From positions 1-64,000 of the forward strand of contig NZ_LZHT01000014.1 of NCBI RefSeq assembly GCF_001667315.1: 64,000 nucleotides of DNA, given 5' to 3'. The notes under the pieces are model-generated. The model did no database searches. It saw only the letters and a program-made list of their open reading frames with translations, and was not told the DNA's origin. A program made the position numbers and the translations under genes. Below are positions 17,679 to 26,336 of this stretch, one piece after another. Every line of letters starts with the position of its first letter. Positions within the stretch are counted from its first letter, which is position 1. This DNA comes from Mycobacterium sp. 852002-10029_SCH5224772. GTDB taxonomy: Bacteria > Actinomycetota > Actinomycetes > Mycobacteriales > Mycobacteriaceae.

Positions 17679-18445
17679 TGAGCGCACCCGATAGCTCGGC
17701 ACTGGCCGGGATGTCGATCGGGGCGGTCCTGGAACTGTTGAGGCCGGACTTCCCCGATGTCACCATCTCCAAGATTCGTTTCTTGGAGGCCGAGGGGCTG
17801 GTGACGCCGCAACGGGCCGCGTCGGGCTATCGAAGGTTCACCGCATACGACTGCGCGCGATTGCGATTCATCCTTACCGCGCAGCGCGATCACTACCTGC
17901 CGCTGAAGGTCATCCGGGCGCAGCTGGACGCCCAGCCCGACGGTGAGCTACCTCCTTTCACAACCTCCTACGCCGGCCCACGCCTGGTGTCGGTGACGGG
18001 AACCGGCGACGCCGGGGATACCGCGGGCGCGGGCTTCGCGACCGGCTCCGACAAATCGGCGGTGGCGCCCACGCACGTCCGGCTGAGCCGCGAAGACCTG
18101 CTGGCGCGCGCGGGCGTGGACGACGAGCTACTGACCTCGTTGCTCAAAGCCGGGGTCATCACCACCGGCCCGGCCGGTTTCTTCGACGAGCACGCGGTCG
18201 TCATCCTGCAATGCGCGCGGGCGTTGTCGGACTACGGCGTCGAGCCGCGGCATCTGCGCGCATTCCGATCGGCGGCCGACCGCCAGTCCGACCTGATCGC
18301 CCAAATCGCCGGGCCGATAGTCAAAGCCGGCAAGGCCGGCGCCCGCGATCGCGCCGACGATCTGGCGCGTGAAGTTGCGGCGCTGGCCATCACGTTGCAC
18401 ACGTCGTTGATCAAATCCGCCGTTCGCGACGTTCTGGATCGCTGA
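17678..18445 (+). CDS. MerR family regulator (Rv1828)
   Basis: A 255-residue regulator. The N-terminal winged helix-turn-helix reads [18 protein letters not shown] followed by [17 protein letters not shown], the MerR pattern. Between residues 90 and 130 is a low-complexity Gly/Ala/Thr linker ([17 protein letters not shown]), and the C-terminal half is helical and should dimerise. It has no cysteine metal site. GTG 17678 overlaps the garA stop, so it is in the garA operon. The M. tuberculosis protein binds an inverted repeat at its own operon, but its signal is unknown. Confidence 0.92.
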   Translation: MSAPDSSALAGMSIGAVLELLRPDFPDVTISKIRFLEAEGLVTPQRAASGYRRFTAYDCARLRFILTAQRDHYLPLKVIRAQLDAQPDGELPPFTTSYAGPRLVSVTGTGDAGDTAGAGFATGSDKSAVAPTHVRLSREDLLARAGVDDELLTSLLKAGVITTGPAGFFDEHAVVILQCARALSDYGVEPRHLRAFRSAADRQSDLIAQIAGPIVKAGKAGARDRADDLAREVAALAITLHTSLIKSAVRDVLDR

Positions 18446-18556
18446 GGACTAGACTTCGGTCGACAACTTGGTTTCGGCGGTAGGGCGGATTTTTGACCTC
18501 GCCGTCGCTCCGAGTACCAATCCAACCGGCGCCACGAATGCGGAGGACAGACACAA

Positions 18557-19051
18557 ATGGGTGAGGTTCGTGTTGTCGGCATTCGCGTAGAGCAGCCGCA
18601 AAACCAGCCGGTGTTGTTGCTGCGCGAAACCGACGGTGACCGTTACCTGCCAATCTGGATCGGCCAGTCGGAGGCCGCCGCCATCGCCCTAGAGCAGCAA
18701 GGCGTTGAACCGCCTCGCCCGTTGACACACGATCTGATCAGGGATGTCATTGCCGCGCTTGGACATTCGCTGAAAGAGGTGCGGATCGTCGATCTGCAGG
18801 AGGGGACTTTTTACGCTGACCTGGTGTTCGACCGCAACGTCACCGTGTCGGCTCGTCCCTCGGATTCGGTGGCGATAGCACTGCGCGTCGGCGTTCCCAT
18901 CTATGTCGAGGAGCCGGTGCTTGCCCAGGCCGGGCTGTTGATCCCCGACGAGACCGACGAAGAGGGCGGCACCGCCGTCCGCGAGGACGAGGTGGAGAAG
19001 TTCAAAGAATTTCTCGACAGCGTGTCTCCCGACGATTTCAAAGCCACCTAG
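18557..19051 (+). CDS. DUF151 / bifunctional nuclease family protein (Rv1829)
   Basis: A 164-residue protein of the DUF151 family. Recognised by PVLLLRETDGDRYLPIWIG and then EAAAIALEQQGVEPPRPLTHDL (cited as AIALEQQGVEPPRPLTHD) and RPSDSVAIALRVGVPIYV, the core of the fold. The C-terminus is acidic (DEEGGTAVREDEVEKFKEFL) and resembles a UVR-type tail. Plant and bacterial relatives have nuclease activity, which has not been shown here. ATG 18557 follows GGAGGACAG. It has its own 111-bp upstream gap and lies between two MerR genes. Confidence 0.92.
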   Translation: MGEVRVVGIRVEQPQNQPVLLLRETDGDRYLPIWIGQSEAAAIALEQQGVEPPRPLTHDLIRDVIAALGHSLKEVRIVDLQEGTFYADLVFDRNVTVSARPSDSVAIALRVGVPIYVEEPVLAQAGLLIPDETDEEGGTAVREDEVEKFKEFLDSVSPDDFKAT

Positions 19052-19057
19052 CGCCCG

Positions 19058-19076
19058 CAGCGGCCGGTTGCCGCTG
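19058..19076. terminator. Hairpin after the DUF151 gene
   Basis: CAGCGGC (19058-19064) and GCCGCTG (19070-19076) form a perfect 7-bp stem with a 5-base loop, seven bases after the stop codon. There is no T-run, as is usual in mycobacteria. Confidence 0.45.
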
Positions 19077-19214
19077 GACTAGCCTGGTGGGGACATCACG
19101 GATGCGTCTCAACTGGCAACCTGATCTCGACACGCTGGCGGATAGCCCGCCCAGTTGGCCCCGAGGCGGCCATACTTTGATCACGACTTCAGGCGCGGCG
19201 GCTACGGGAAAGCG

Positions 19215-19220
19215 TAAGCT
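19215..19220 (+). promoter_or_regulatory. Possible -10 element of resR
   Basis: TAAGCT fits TANNNT, about 90 bp upstream of the GTG at 19310. This would give a leader of some 80 bases, within the 258-bp gap between the DUF151 gene and resR. Confidence 0.3.
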
Positions 19221-19309
19221 CACTAGCACTCGGGCCTGAGCAGACGTGGCTGCGATGCAGCCTTCAGACGCAGCTAACGACGAGAGCGCGATCGCGGAGA
19301 GGAACCACC

Positions 19310-19939
19310 GTGAGCGAGCAGCCACGCCAAGACCAGCTCAACCTCGAAGAGCAGGGAAACGCGGCGAGCAGTGACCGCAGCGTCACCGCCGCCAGCGCAC
19401 CCGTGCAGCCCGGACTTTTCCCGGACGACTCCGTGCCCGACGAACTGGTCGGCTACCGCGGTCCGAGCGCGTGCCAGATCGCCGGCATCACCTACCGGCA
19501 ACTGGACTACTGGGCCCGTACCTCGCTGGTGGTCCCGTCGATCCGCAGCGCGGCGGGCTCCGGAAGCCAGCGGCTCTACTCGTTCAAAGACATCCTCGTT
19601 CTCAAGATCGTCAAGCGGTTGCTCGACACCGGCATCTCGTTGCACAACATCCGCGTCGCGGTCGACCACCTGCGCCAGCGCGGCGTCCAGGATCTCGCCA
19701 ACATCACCCTGTTCTCCGACGGCACCACCGTTTACGAGTGCACCTCGGCCGAAGAGGTCGTCGACCTGCTGCAGGGTGGACAGGGCGTGTTCGGCATCGC
19801 CGTGTCCGGCGCCATGCGCGAGCTGACCGGCGTCATCGCCGACTTCCCGGGCGAACGGGCCGACGGCGGCGAGTCGATCGCCGAGCCCGAGGACGAACTG
19901 GCGTCCCGGCGCAAGCACCGCGACCGCAAGATCGGCTAG
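19310..19939 (+). CDS. resR: MerR-like regulator ResR/McdR (Rv1830)
   Basis: A 209-residue MerR-type regulator with a polar N-terminal extension of about 45 residues. The winged helix is SACQIAGITYRQLDYWARTSLVVPS followed by GSQRLYSFKDILVLKIVKRLL (cited as ITYRQLDYWARTSLV and RLYSFKDILVLKIVKRLL). The C-terminal part is a helical hairpin and an acidic-basic tail. In M. tuberculosis, Rv1830 variants are linked to antibiotic resilience and altered growth and division control. GTG 19310 follows GAGAGGAA. It is monocistronic, with a riboswitch-led gcvB downstream. Confidence 0.9.
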   Translation: MSEQPRQDQLNLEEQGNAASSDRSVTAASAPVQPGLFPDDSVPDELVGYRGPSACQIAGITYRQLDYWARTSLVVPSIRSAAGSGSQRLYSFKDILVLKIVKRLLDTGISLHNIRVAVDHLRQRGVQDLANITLFSDGTTVYECTSAEEVVDLLQGGQGVFGIAVSGAMRELTGVIADFPGERADGGESIAEPEDELASRRKHRDRKIG

Positions 19940-20049
19940 TTCCTGCGCGCGAGGGTGCGCAAATGCCGCGCATCACGACGCGCCGGCGGACAAACACGCA
20001 GGCTCGCGGTGGGTTCAGACGGCCGAGTAAACTAGGCCGCGCATCGTAT

Positions 20050-20272
20050 TCGTGCGGGAGAGTTCCGTGGCTGCCAGTCACGGACGCCGAAGGAGCAACA
20101 CCTCTCCGTCAACCTCTCAGGCACCCGGACCGCGCGAAACAATGATGCCTCTGGAAAGCGGTGCAGACCTTGCCGGTCGACACCCGCCGATGGGGAAAGG
20201 CGTTCGGGAGAAGCATCCGGCGCCGAATCTCTCAGGCGCCCGGTGAATGGGTGAAGACAGAGGGAGAGGGCC
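20050..20272 (+). ncRNA. Tandem glycine riboswitch upstream of gcvB
   Basis: Two glycine aptamers follow each other. The first has GGGAGAG (from 20056), GCCGAAGGAGCAA (about 20086-20098) and CTCTCAGGCACCCGG (20114). The second has CGGGAGAAGC, GGCGCCGAA and CTCTCAGGCGCCCGG (20229), then GACAGAGGGAGAG at the end. The duplicated CTCTCAGGC cores are 115 bases apart. It ends about 50 bases before the gcvB GTG. Glycine binding normally switches on glycine cleavage genes, so it should raise GcvB when glycine is plentiful. Confidence 0.92.
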
Positions 20273-20322
20273 GTTCGTCCTCTGCCCCGATATGTCTTTG
20301 ACCGCCTACTCAGGAGTTTCCA

Positions 20323-23148
20323 GTGCCCGATCAATCCACGTTCGCCGCTCGGCACATCGGCCCGGACAGCCAGGCCGTCGCGGCCATGCTCGCCGTCATC
20401 GGTGTCGACTCCCTCGACGAGCTGGCGTCCAAAGCGGTCCCGGCGGGCATCCTGGACCGGCTCACCGACAGCGGCGCCGCCCCCGGTCTTGACCTGTTGC
20501 CGCCGCCCGCCAGCGAAACCGAGGCGCTGACCGAACTGCGCGTTTTGGCCGAGGCCAACACGGTGGCCGTGTCCATGATCGGTCAGGGTTACTACGACAC
20601 GCTCACACCCCCGGTGTTGCTGCGCAACATCTTGGAAAACCCCGCCTGGTACACCGCTTACACGCCGTATCAGCCGGAGATCAGCCAAGGCCGGCTCGAG
20701 GCGCTGCTGAATTTTCAGACGATGGTGGCCGACCTGACCGGCCTCGAGGTCGCCAACGCCTCCATGCTCGACGAGGGCACCGCGGCCGCCGAGGCAATGA
20801 CGCTGATGCACCGCGCGTCCCGCGGCAAGAGCAACCGGCTGGCCGTCGACGCCGACGTCTTCGTCCAGACCGCGGCCATCGTGGCCACCCGCGCCAAGCC
20901 GTTGGGCATCGAGGTCGTCACCGCCGACCTGCGTGACGGACTGCCCGACGGGGAGTTCTTCGGCGTCATCGCCCAGTTGCCCGGCGCCAGCGGCCGGGTC
21001 ACCGACTGGGCGCCCCTGGTCGAGCAGGCACACGAGCGGGGCGCGCTGATCGCGATCGGTGCCGACCTGCTCGCCATGACCCTGATCACGCCGCCCGGCG
21101 AGATCGGCGCCGACGTCGCCTTCGGCAGCACCCAAAGATTCGGTGTGCCAATGGGATTCGGCGGCCCGCATGCCGGATACCTGGCGGTGCACGCCAACCA
21201 CGCGCGTCAGCTGCCGGGCCGGCTGGTGGGTGTGTCGCTGGACGCCGACGGTTCGCCCGCCTACCGGCTGGCGCTGCAGACTCGCGAGCAGCACATCCGC
21301 CGCGACAAGGCGACCAGCAACATCTGCACCGCCCAGGTGCTGCTGGCGGTGATGGCCGCGATGTACGCCAGCTACCACGGCGCCGAGGGGCTGACCGCGA
21401 TCGCGCGCCGCGTCCACGGTCACGCCGAGGCGATCGCCGCGGGGATCGGCGACGCACTGGTGCACGACAAGTACTTCGACACCATGCTGGCGCGGGTCCC
21501 GGGCCGCGCCGACGAGGTGATCGCCACGGCGAAAGCCCATGGCATCAACCTGTGGCGCGTCGACGACGATCACGTGTCGGTGGCGTGCGACGAGGCGACC
21601 ACCGACGAGCATGTCGCCGCGGTGCTCGGGGCGTTCGGCGTGGCGGCGGCCGAGCCGAAATGTGCGGGCATCGTTACCCGAACCTCGGAGTTCCTGACCC
21701 ATCCCGCCTTCACCCAGTACCGCACCGAGACGGCGATGATGCGCTACCTGCGCGCGCTGGCGGATAAAGATATCGCCTTGGACCGCAGCATGATTCCGCT
21801 CGGCTCGTGCACCATGAAGCTCAACGCCGCCGCCGAGATGGAACCGATCACCTGGCCGGAATTCGCCCGCCAGCATCCGTTCGCGCCGGCGTCCGACTCC
21901 CCGGGCCTACGGCGCCTCATCGCCGACCTGGAGACCTGGTTGGTACAGATCACCGGCTACGACGCCGTCTCGCTGCAACCCAACGCGGGGTCGCAAGGCG
22001 AGTACGCCGGCCTGCTGGCCATCCACGACTACCACGCCGGACGCGGCGAACCCCACCGCGACATCTGCCTCATTCCGTCCAGCGCGCACGGCACCAACGC
22101 CGCGTCGGCGGCACTGGCCGGGATGCGGGTCGTCGTGGTCGCTTGCCACGAGAACGGCGACGTGGACCTCGACGATCTGCGCGCCAAGATCGGCGAGCAC
22201 GGTGACCGGCTGTCGACGCTGATGATCACCTACCCGTCCACGCACGGCGTCTACGAGCACGACATCGCCGACATCTGTGCAGCAACCCACGATGCGGGGG
22301 GCCAGGTGTATGTGGACGGCGCCAACCTCAACGCGCTGGTCGGCCTCGCACGGCCGGGGAAGTTCGGGGGTGACGTCAGCCACCTGAACCTGCACAAGAC
22401 GTTCTGCATTCCGCACGGGGGCGGAGGACCGGGCGTGGGGCCGGTGGCGGTGCGGTCGCATCTGGCGCCGTTCCTGCCGGGGCACCCGCACGCCCCCGAG
22501 CTGCCCCAGGGGCATCCGGTGTCGTCGGCGCCGTACGGGTCCGCCTCGATCCTGCCGATCAGCTGGGCCTACATCCGGATGATGGGGGCCGAAGGCCTGC
22601 GCGCGGCGTCGCTGACCGCGATCACCTCGGCCAACTACATCGCCCGCCGCCTCGACGAATACTTCCCGGTGCTCTACACCGGCGAGAACGGCATGGTGGC
22701 TCACGAATGCATCCTGGACCTTCGGGGCATCACCAAGTCCACCGGAGTGACCGTGGATGACGTGGCAAAACGCTTGGCGGACTATGGGTTTCACGCGCCC
22801 ACGATGAGTTTCCCGGTGGCCGGCACGCTGATGGTGGAGCCCACCGAGAGCGAGACCCTGACCGAAGTCGACGCGTTCTGCGACGCCATGATCGCCATCC
22901 GCGGCGAGATCGACCGGGTGGGCGCGGGGGAGTGGCCCGTTGATGACAACCCGCTGCGGGGCGCCCCACACACGGCCGAGTGCCTGGTGATCGGCGACTG
23001 GGACCACCCGTACACCCGGGAAGAGGCCGCCTACCCGCTGGGCAAGGACTTCCGGCCCAAGGTGTGGCCGCCGGTGCGCCGCATCGACGGCGCCTACGGC
23101 GACCGCAATCTGGTCTGCTCGTGCCCGCCGGTGGAGGCGTTTGCCTGA
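20323..23148 (+). CDS. gcvB: Glycine dehydrogenase (decarboxylating), P protein
   Basis: A 941-residue single-chain P protein, full length. The PLP-binding lysine is in [20 protein letters not shown], cited as [16 protein letters not shown], and the glycine-rich loop follows at once. The N-terminal half begins [17 protein letters not shown] and contains [13 protein letters not shown](L)RN, the usual landmarks. It decarboxylates glycine and loads the aminomethyl group on GcvH Lys65. The gene is headed by a tandem glycine riboswitch and starts with GTG 20323. It also may run backwards with glyoxylate metabolism during non-replicating persistence, as proposed in M. tuberculosis. Confidence 0.97.
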   Translation: MPDQSTFAARHIGPDSQAVAAMLAVIGVDSLDELASKAVPAGILDRLTDSGAAPGLDLLPPPASETEALTELRVLAEANTVAVSMIGQGYYDTLTPPVLLRNILENPAWYTAYTPYQPEISQGRLEALLNFQTMVADLTGLEVANASMLDEGTAAAEAMTLMHRASRGKSNRLAVDADVFVQTAAIVATRAKPLGIEVVTADLRDGLPDGEFFGVIAQLPGASGRVTDWAPLVEQAHERGALIAIGADLLAMTLITPPGEIGADVAFGSTQRFGVPMGFGGPHAGYLAVHANHARQLPGRLVGVSLDADGSPAYRLALQTREQHIRRDKATSNICTAQVLLAVMAAMYASYHGAEGLTAIARRVHGHAEAIAAGIGDALVHDKYFDTMLARVPGRADEVIATAKAHGINLWRVDDDHVSVACDEATTDEHVAAVLGAFGVAAAEPKCAGIVTRTSEFLTHPAFTQYRTETAMMRYLRALADKDIALDRSMIPLGSCTMKLNAAAEMEPITWPEFARQHPFAPASDSPGLRRLIADLETWLVQITGYDAVSLQPNAGSQGEYAGLLAIHDYHAGRGEPHRDICLIPSSAHGTNAASAALAGMRVVVVACHENGDVDLDDLRAKIGEHGDRLSTLMITYPSTHGVYEHDIADICAATHDAGGQVYVDGANLNALVGLARPGKFGGDVSHLNLHKTFCIPHGGGGPGVGPVAVRSHLAPFLPGHPHAPELPQGHPVSSAPYGSASILPISWAYIRMMGAEGLRAASLTAITSANYIARRLDEYFPVLYTGENGMVAHECILDLRGITKSTGVTVDDVAKRLADYGFHAPTMSFPVAGTLMVEPTESETLTEVDAFCDAMIAIRGEIDRVGAGEWPVDDNPLRGAPHTAECLVIGDWDHPYTREEAAYPLGKDFRPKVWPPVRRIDGAYGDRNLVCSCPPVEAFA

Positions 23149-23152
23149 CGGA

Positions 23153-23797
23153 TCACCCGGGCGTTTGCGCCGGGGCCTGCAACGCCAGCGGCACCAGATA
23201 CCGGCGGGCGAAATCGCGGGCCTTGTTCTGGTTGTAGATCGGGATGACGGAGTTGGGCGTCTTGATCAGCGAGATGATCAGCCGACCGATCATCTCGCCG
23301 ACGACCTCGGTGTCAAGGTCGGCGGCCAGTTCGCCGCGCTCTTGCCATCGGCGCAGCCACGTCGCGATGTAGCTGCGGGATATGGCGATCAGGTTCTCGT
23401 CGGTCAGGTAGGCGGACAGTTCCCCGGCGGCGGGCGATTCCCGGATGCTCCGGGTCAGGAGCTTGGGCGCGGAGGCCTCGTGAACGAACGCGGCGAAGAC
23501 TTCGGCGATGCCCTCTTGCGGTGTTGGGGCGCGGCCGGCGACCTCGGAGACCAGCGTGCTCAGCCGAAGTGATTCGTCCATGATGGTCAGCCGCACCAGG
23601 TTTCGCTTGTGCCGGAACCGGCGGTAGACGGTGGCGACGCCGACCCCGGCGGTGTCGGCGATGTCTTGCATGGTGGTGTTGGAGAAGCCGCGCTCGGTGA
23701 AGCAGGTGCGTGCCGCGGTGACGATCGTGCGGGCCGTCGGATCGAGGGTGGCCAGACCATCGGGCAGCAAGCCCAGCAGCATCGCGGGGTCTACCAT
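23153..23797 (-). CDS. TetR family regulator of the DUF2236 operon
   Basis: A 214-residue TetR. The DNA-binding domain runs from ARTIVTAARTCFTERGFSNTTMQDIADTAGVGVATVYRRF, here cited as MQDIADTAGVGVATVYRRF. The C-terminal half is a helical ligand domain with no recognised family. The start at 23797 is favoured by GGAGG four to five bases upstream; an in-frame start at 23860 would add 21 residues. It is last in a minus-strand run with two DUF2236 genes and a small gene, 151 bp behind the nearest one. The inverted repeat at 26163-26191 ahead of the run is its likely operator. This regulator is not at this site in M. tuberculosis. Confidence 0.9.
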   Translation of the reverse strand: MVDPAMLLGLLPDGLATLDPTARTIVTAARTCFTERGFSNTTMQDIADTAGVGVATVYRRFRHKRNLVRLTIMDESLRLSTLVSEVAGRAPTPQEGIAEVFAAFVHEASAPKLLTRSIRESPAAGELSAYLTDENLIAISRSYIATWLRRWQERGELAADLDTEVVGEMIGRLIISLIKTPNSVIPIYNQNKARDFARRYLVPLALQAPAQTPG

Positions 23798-23948
23798 CTG
23801 CCCTCCAGCCGATCGGGGTATCACGTCAATTCTGCGCTCCATCAGCGTATTCACCGGCATTAGCGGTGATCCGTTCCGGGTCCGACGTTGCCGGTGACGA
23901 AGGGCCGTCCTTGCGCTCGCGGTGCGGTCGCTTCACTGTGGTGCCGAA

Positions 23949-24932
23949 TCAACTTTGGCTTGGCGCCGCGAACGAATCCAGCAATACCGAACGGTAACGG
24001 TCGCGGAGCCGCTCGTATTGGTAGCGGTTGTAGGCCAGGGGCTCCAGGGTGAGCCGGCGCGGCAACCATCGCCAGCCCATCTGCAACGCGGCGACGTAGA
24101 CGGCGTACTCGACCTGCTCACGGGTGCCCCACCGGGCCCTAAGCAGCCGGCGCATCGTGGGGTGGGCGACCGCGGCCGAACACACGACCACCGGACGCGA
24201 TACCAGCGTGGTCATCACCGGCCAGACCAATTGCAGCACGGGCCGCAGTTGCCGGGAGACCAACAACTTCGGGATTGGCGGGGCGACGAAGCTGCGATTG
24301 GCGAATTGCAGAAATTCGTTGTCGGCCAACTCGTTTGACGCGACGGCGTCGTAATACCGGAGCATGTCATGCAGGGTCGCCGGTAGCTTCCCCTGCTTGC
24401 TGGGCAGTTCCAGGAATTGCAGTTCCGAGCGTAGCGTCTGATAGACGACTTCCCTTTCGGCTGGGGTGAGATGACGCCCGCACACCCGCAGATAACCCTG
24501 ATACAAAAGGTTGAGACCGCTGACGGCCACCCAGGTCCACACCTCGGGGTTCAGCGCGCTGTAGCGGGTGTCGCTGAACGAGTCCTTTCCGGTGCCGCGC
24601 ACGTCGCGGTGCAATCGTTTGAGATCGGCCCGCGACACCTTCGCGTCCGAACTGTCGCCAAAGGCGGCCAGCGCCGTGAACGCGGCGCTGCGGATCCCAC
24701 GGTCGGTGAAGTTGTCGGCGAAGCGCCCACTGCGATCCACTGCGGCCGCGATTTCCCGATGCGCCACCTGATCCAGGGCCAGGCGACCGAACGCCGCCGC
24801 CAGCGGTGACCCCGCGAACCACCTGACGTCGTCGGCCAATGCCCGATGCGCGGAATTCCCTTCCGGTTCGGGGGGCGGGAACGTCGCTCCGGATTTGTTG
24901 CCGCGCCGTCCGATTCGGCTTGTCGTCGTCAT
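23949..24932 (-). CDS. DUF2236 (MpaB/rubber-oxygenase-like) protein, copy 2
   Basis: A 327-residue protein of the MPAB_Lcp_cat family. After a polar N-terminus (about 50 residues), it shows the family pattern of a conserved Arg/Thr region (RDVRGTGKDSFSDTRYSALN, cited as SFSDTRYSALNPEVWTWV) and the NPEVWTWVAVSGLNLLY segment. Relatives include the haem-containing latex-clearing protein and MpaB, both oxygenases, but most DUF2236 proteins have no assigned reaction. ATG 24932 follows GGAGGAG at good spacing. It starts 31 bp after the first DUF2236 gene, so they are co-transcribed. The two are divergent paralogues rather than a recent duplication. Confidence 0.85.
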   Translation of the reverse strand: MTTTSRIGRRGNKSGATFPPPEPEGNSAHRALADDVRWFAGSPLAAAFGRLALDQVAHREIAAAVDRSGRFADNFTDRGIRSAAFTALAAFGDSSDAKVSRADLKRLHRDVRGTGKDSFSDTRYSALNPEVWTWVAVSGLNLLYQGYLRVCGRHLTPAEREVVYQTLRSELQFLELPSKQGKLPATLHDMLRYYDAVASNELADNEFLQFANRSFVAPPIPKLLVSRQLRPVLQLVWPVMTTLVSRPVVVCSAAVAHPTMRRLLRARWGTREQVEYAVYVAALQMGWRWLPRRLTLEPLAYNRYQYERLRDRYRSVLLDSFAAPSQS

Positions 24933-24963
24933 ACCGCTCCTCCTTGCGCGCGTTGTTAGGCCG

Positions 24964-25854
24964 TCACACGACGGTCGCCCCGATTCGGTGACGCAATCGC
25001 ATGTCCCACACCACCGCTTGCACACCGAGGCGCGTCAAGAACCGCGGGGTGAACAGGTCCAACACCCCGAAGACGCGCTGCCAGCGGTCGAATCGGCGTT
25101 GTTGCGCGTCCGACCAACCGAATCCGAGTTTCTCGCGCAGCTGCGGCGGCAGGTATCCCAGCGTCATGAAGAGATTCCATCCGCCGAACAGCGCCGAAAC
25201 GGGGGCGGGCAGGAAATCCAGCCGCGCGATTCCGATCAGGTAGCTGCGCATGCGGTCGTCGAAGTCGAGCCGATCGAGTTGCTCCTGCCAGTACCGGTCG
25301 GCGGCTTCCCGGTCCGCGGGCCACATTTCGGGTGGCACCTGCAGTGTGGTGGCGAACACCGACGCGGCCTGGTGGACGGTCTCGGGATCGCGCCGGGATC
25401 GGCCGCCCCGCAGCCTGCGGGTGTCCTCGAAGACCGCGGCCATGCAGGACGCGACCCAGAGTTGGAGCGCGGGGTCGAACGCGTTGTAGCGCACCGGGCT
25501 TTGCGGGCCGGAGCGCACCTGGGCGTGTGCGGCGTTGACGGCTTCCCGGTACACCCGCCGATCCTGCGCGTTGCCGGCGATGGCCACCGCGATGTAGGTG
25601 AAGGTGGTGCGGGCCCGTTTGAAGGGATGTTTGTACAGATTGCCGCTGTCGACCTTGCTTTCCATCACGCCATAGGCCACACCTGAATTCGCCAGCTGCA
25701 TCACGACATTCGCCGCACCATAGGCGGGGGACAGCCAGGGCGATATCTCCTCGGCCAGAAACGATGTGTCGGCCGAATCCGTGTCCGCTCGTTGGGCGTG
25801 TCGATCGAGCCGGGGCGGTGCGTCTTCCGGATCGGTGGGCAAGGGTTGGGCCAT
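24964..25854 (-). CDS. DUF2236 (MpaB/rubber-oxygenase-like) protein, copy 1
   Basis: A 296-residue protein of the same family as its neighbour. Family landmarks are FKRARTTFTYIAVAIAG, VRYNAFDPALQLWVASCMAA and the C-terminal VQAVVWDMRLRHRIG. The FDPALQLWV block corresponds to the DPxxxxWV hallmark of DUF2236 proteins. ATG 25854 follows AGGAAGG; a longer frame to 25950 lacks a good ribosome binding site. It lies 28 bp after a small 83-residue gene and 31 bp before the second DUF2236 gene. The predicted chemistry is an oxygenase-like, haem- or metal-dependent reaction on a lipid, but this is inference from the family. Confidence 0.87.
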   Translation of the reverse strand: MAQPLPTDPEDAPPRLDRHAQRADTDSADTSFLAEEISPWLSPAYGAANVVMQLANSGVAYGVMESKVDSGNLYKHPFKRARTTFTYIAVAIAGNAQDRRVYREAVNAAHAQVRSGPQSPVRYNAFDPALQLWVASCMAAVFEDTRRLRGGRSRRDPETVHQAASVFATTLQVPPEMWPADREAADRYWQEQLDRLDFDDRMRSYLIGIARLDFLPAPVSALFGGWNLFMTLGYLPPQLREKLGFGWSDAQQRRFDRWQRVFGVLDLFTPRFLTRLGVQAVVWDMRLRHRIGATVV

Positions 25855-25882
25855 GGTGTGCCTTCCTGGGTTGGCCGACAGC

Positions 25883-26134
25883 TCAACGAGATTGGGTGCG
25901 ATGCGCGGCGGAGTAACGGATCCGGTCTGGCAGTGCCCGATCGAGCGCACGTACCACGGTCACGGTGCGCTCACAGTGTTGCTGCCGTTCGGCCGACCAT
26001 TCGATGCGAAGCCTGGACGGGACGGTGTCGGGCAGCAACCCCCGCCAGTCGATTCCGCACCGCCAGGTGGCCGACCCGGGGTCGATCGGATGAAACGCCG
26101 GCGTCGCTGCGGCATCCAGCTTTGTCGAGGGCAT
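25883..26134 (-). CDS. Small protein heading the DUF2236 operon
   Basis: An 83-residue frame with no recognised family. It is rich in Arg and Trp (ATWRCGIDWRGLLPDTVPSR and RLRIEWSAERQQHCERTV) and contains two cysteines. There is no signal peptide or membrane helix. ATG 26134 is the most plausible start, although the purine-rich AGGAAG lies 13 bases off. It sits 28 bp before the first DUF2236 gene and 28 bp downstream of a perfect inverted repeat. It could be a partner or regulator of the two DUF2236 proteins, or only part of their leader. Confidence 0.5.
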   Translation of the reverse strand: MPSTKLDAAATPAFHPIDPGSATWRCGIDWRGLLPDTVPSRLRIEWSAERQQHCERTVTVVRALDRALPDRIRYSAAHRTQSR

Positions 26135-26162
26135 CTTTGCGGTGCGTCTTCCTAGATCAACG

Positions 26163-26191
26163 CTGATAGAAACAACGGTTCTTTCTATCAG
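26163..26191. promoter_or_regulatory. Perfect inverted repeat ahead of the DUF2236 operon
   Basis: CTGATAGAAA (26163-26172) and TTTCTATCAG (26182-26191) are exact reverse complements separated by 9 bases. It lies just upstream of the small gene that leads the operon. The size and symmetry fit a TetR dimer site, and the only TetR nearby is the one at the end of this operon. Confidence 0.7.
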
Positions 26192-26336
26192 GCAGTGTGG
26201 CACAGCCGAACGCGATTGGATAGATAGGGCCCGGAATTTCCGCGATGTTCCCTGGTCGGCACCGGGCATGGGGCGCTCGATAGCGCCGTGGATCGCGGTA
26301 GCTGCAGGCGGAGCCACCTATCACCCGGCCGGCCTG

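Noticed and set aside
19939..20010. Second copy of the ilvG-secA2 hairpin after resR
   Set aside because: It shares ACAAACACGCA and CTCGCG ends with 11169-11208, but the middle does not pair well, so it is only a hint of a dispersed element.
20032..21876. Long minus-strand open frame (614 codons) opposite gcvB
   Set aside because: It is an antisense shadow of a high-GC gene: composition is Arg/Gly/His-rich with no family motif, while gcvB on the other strand is fully conserved.
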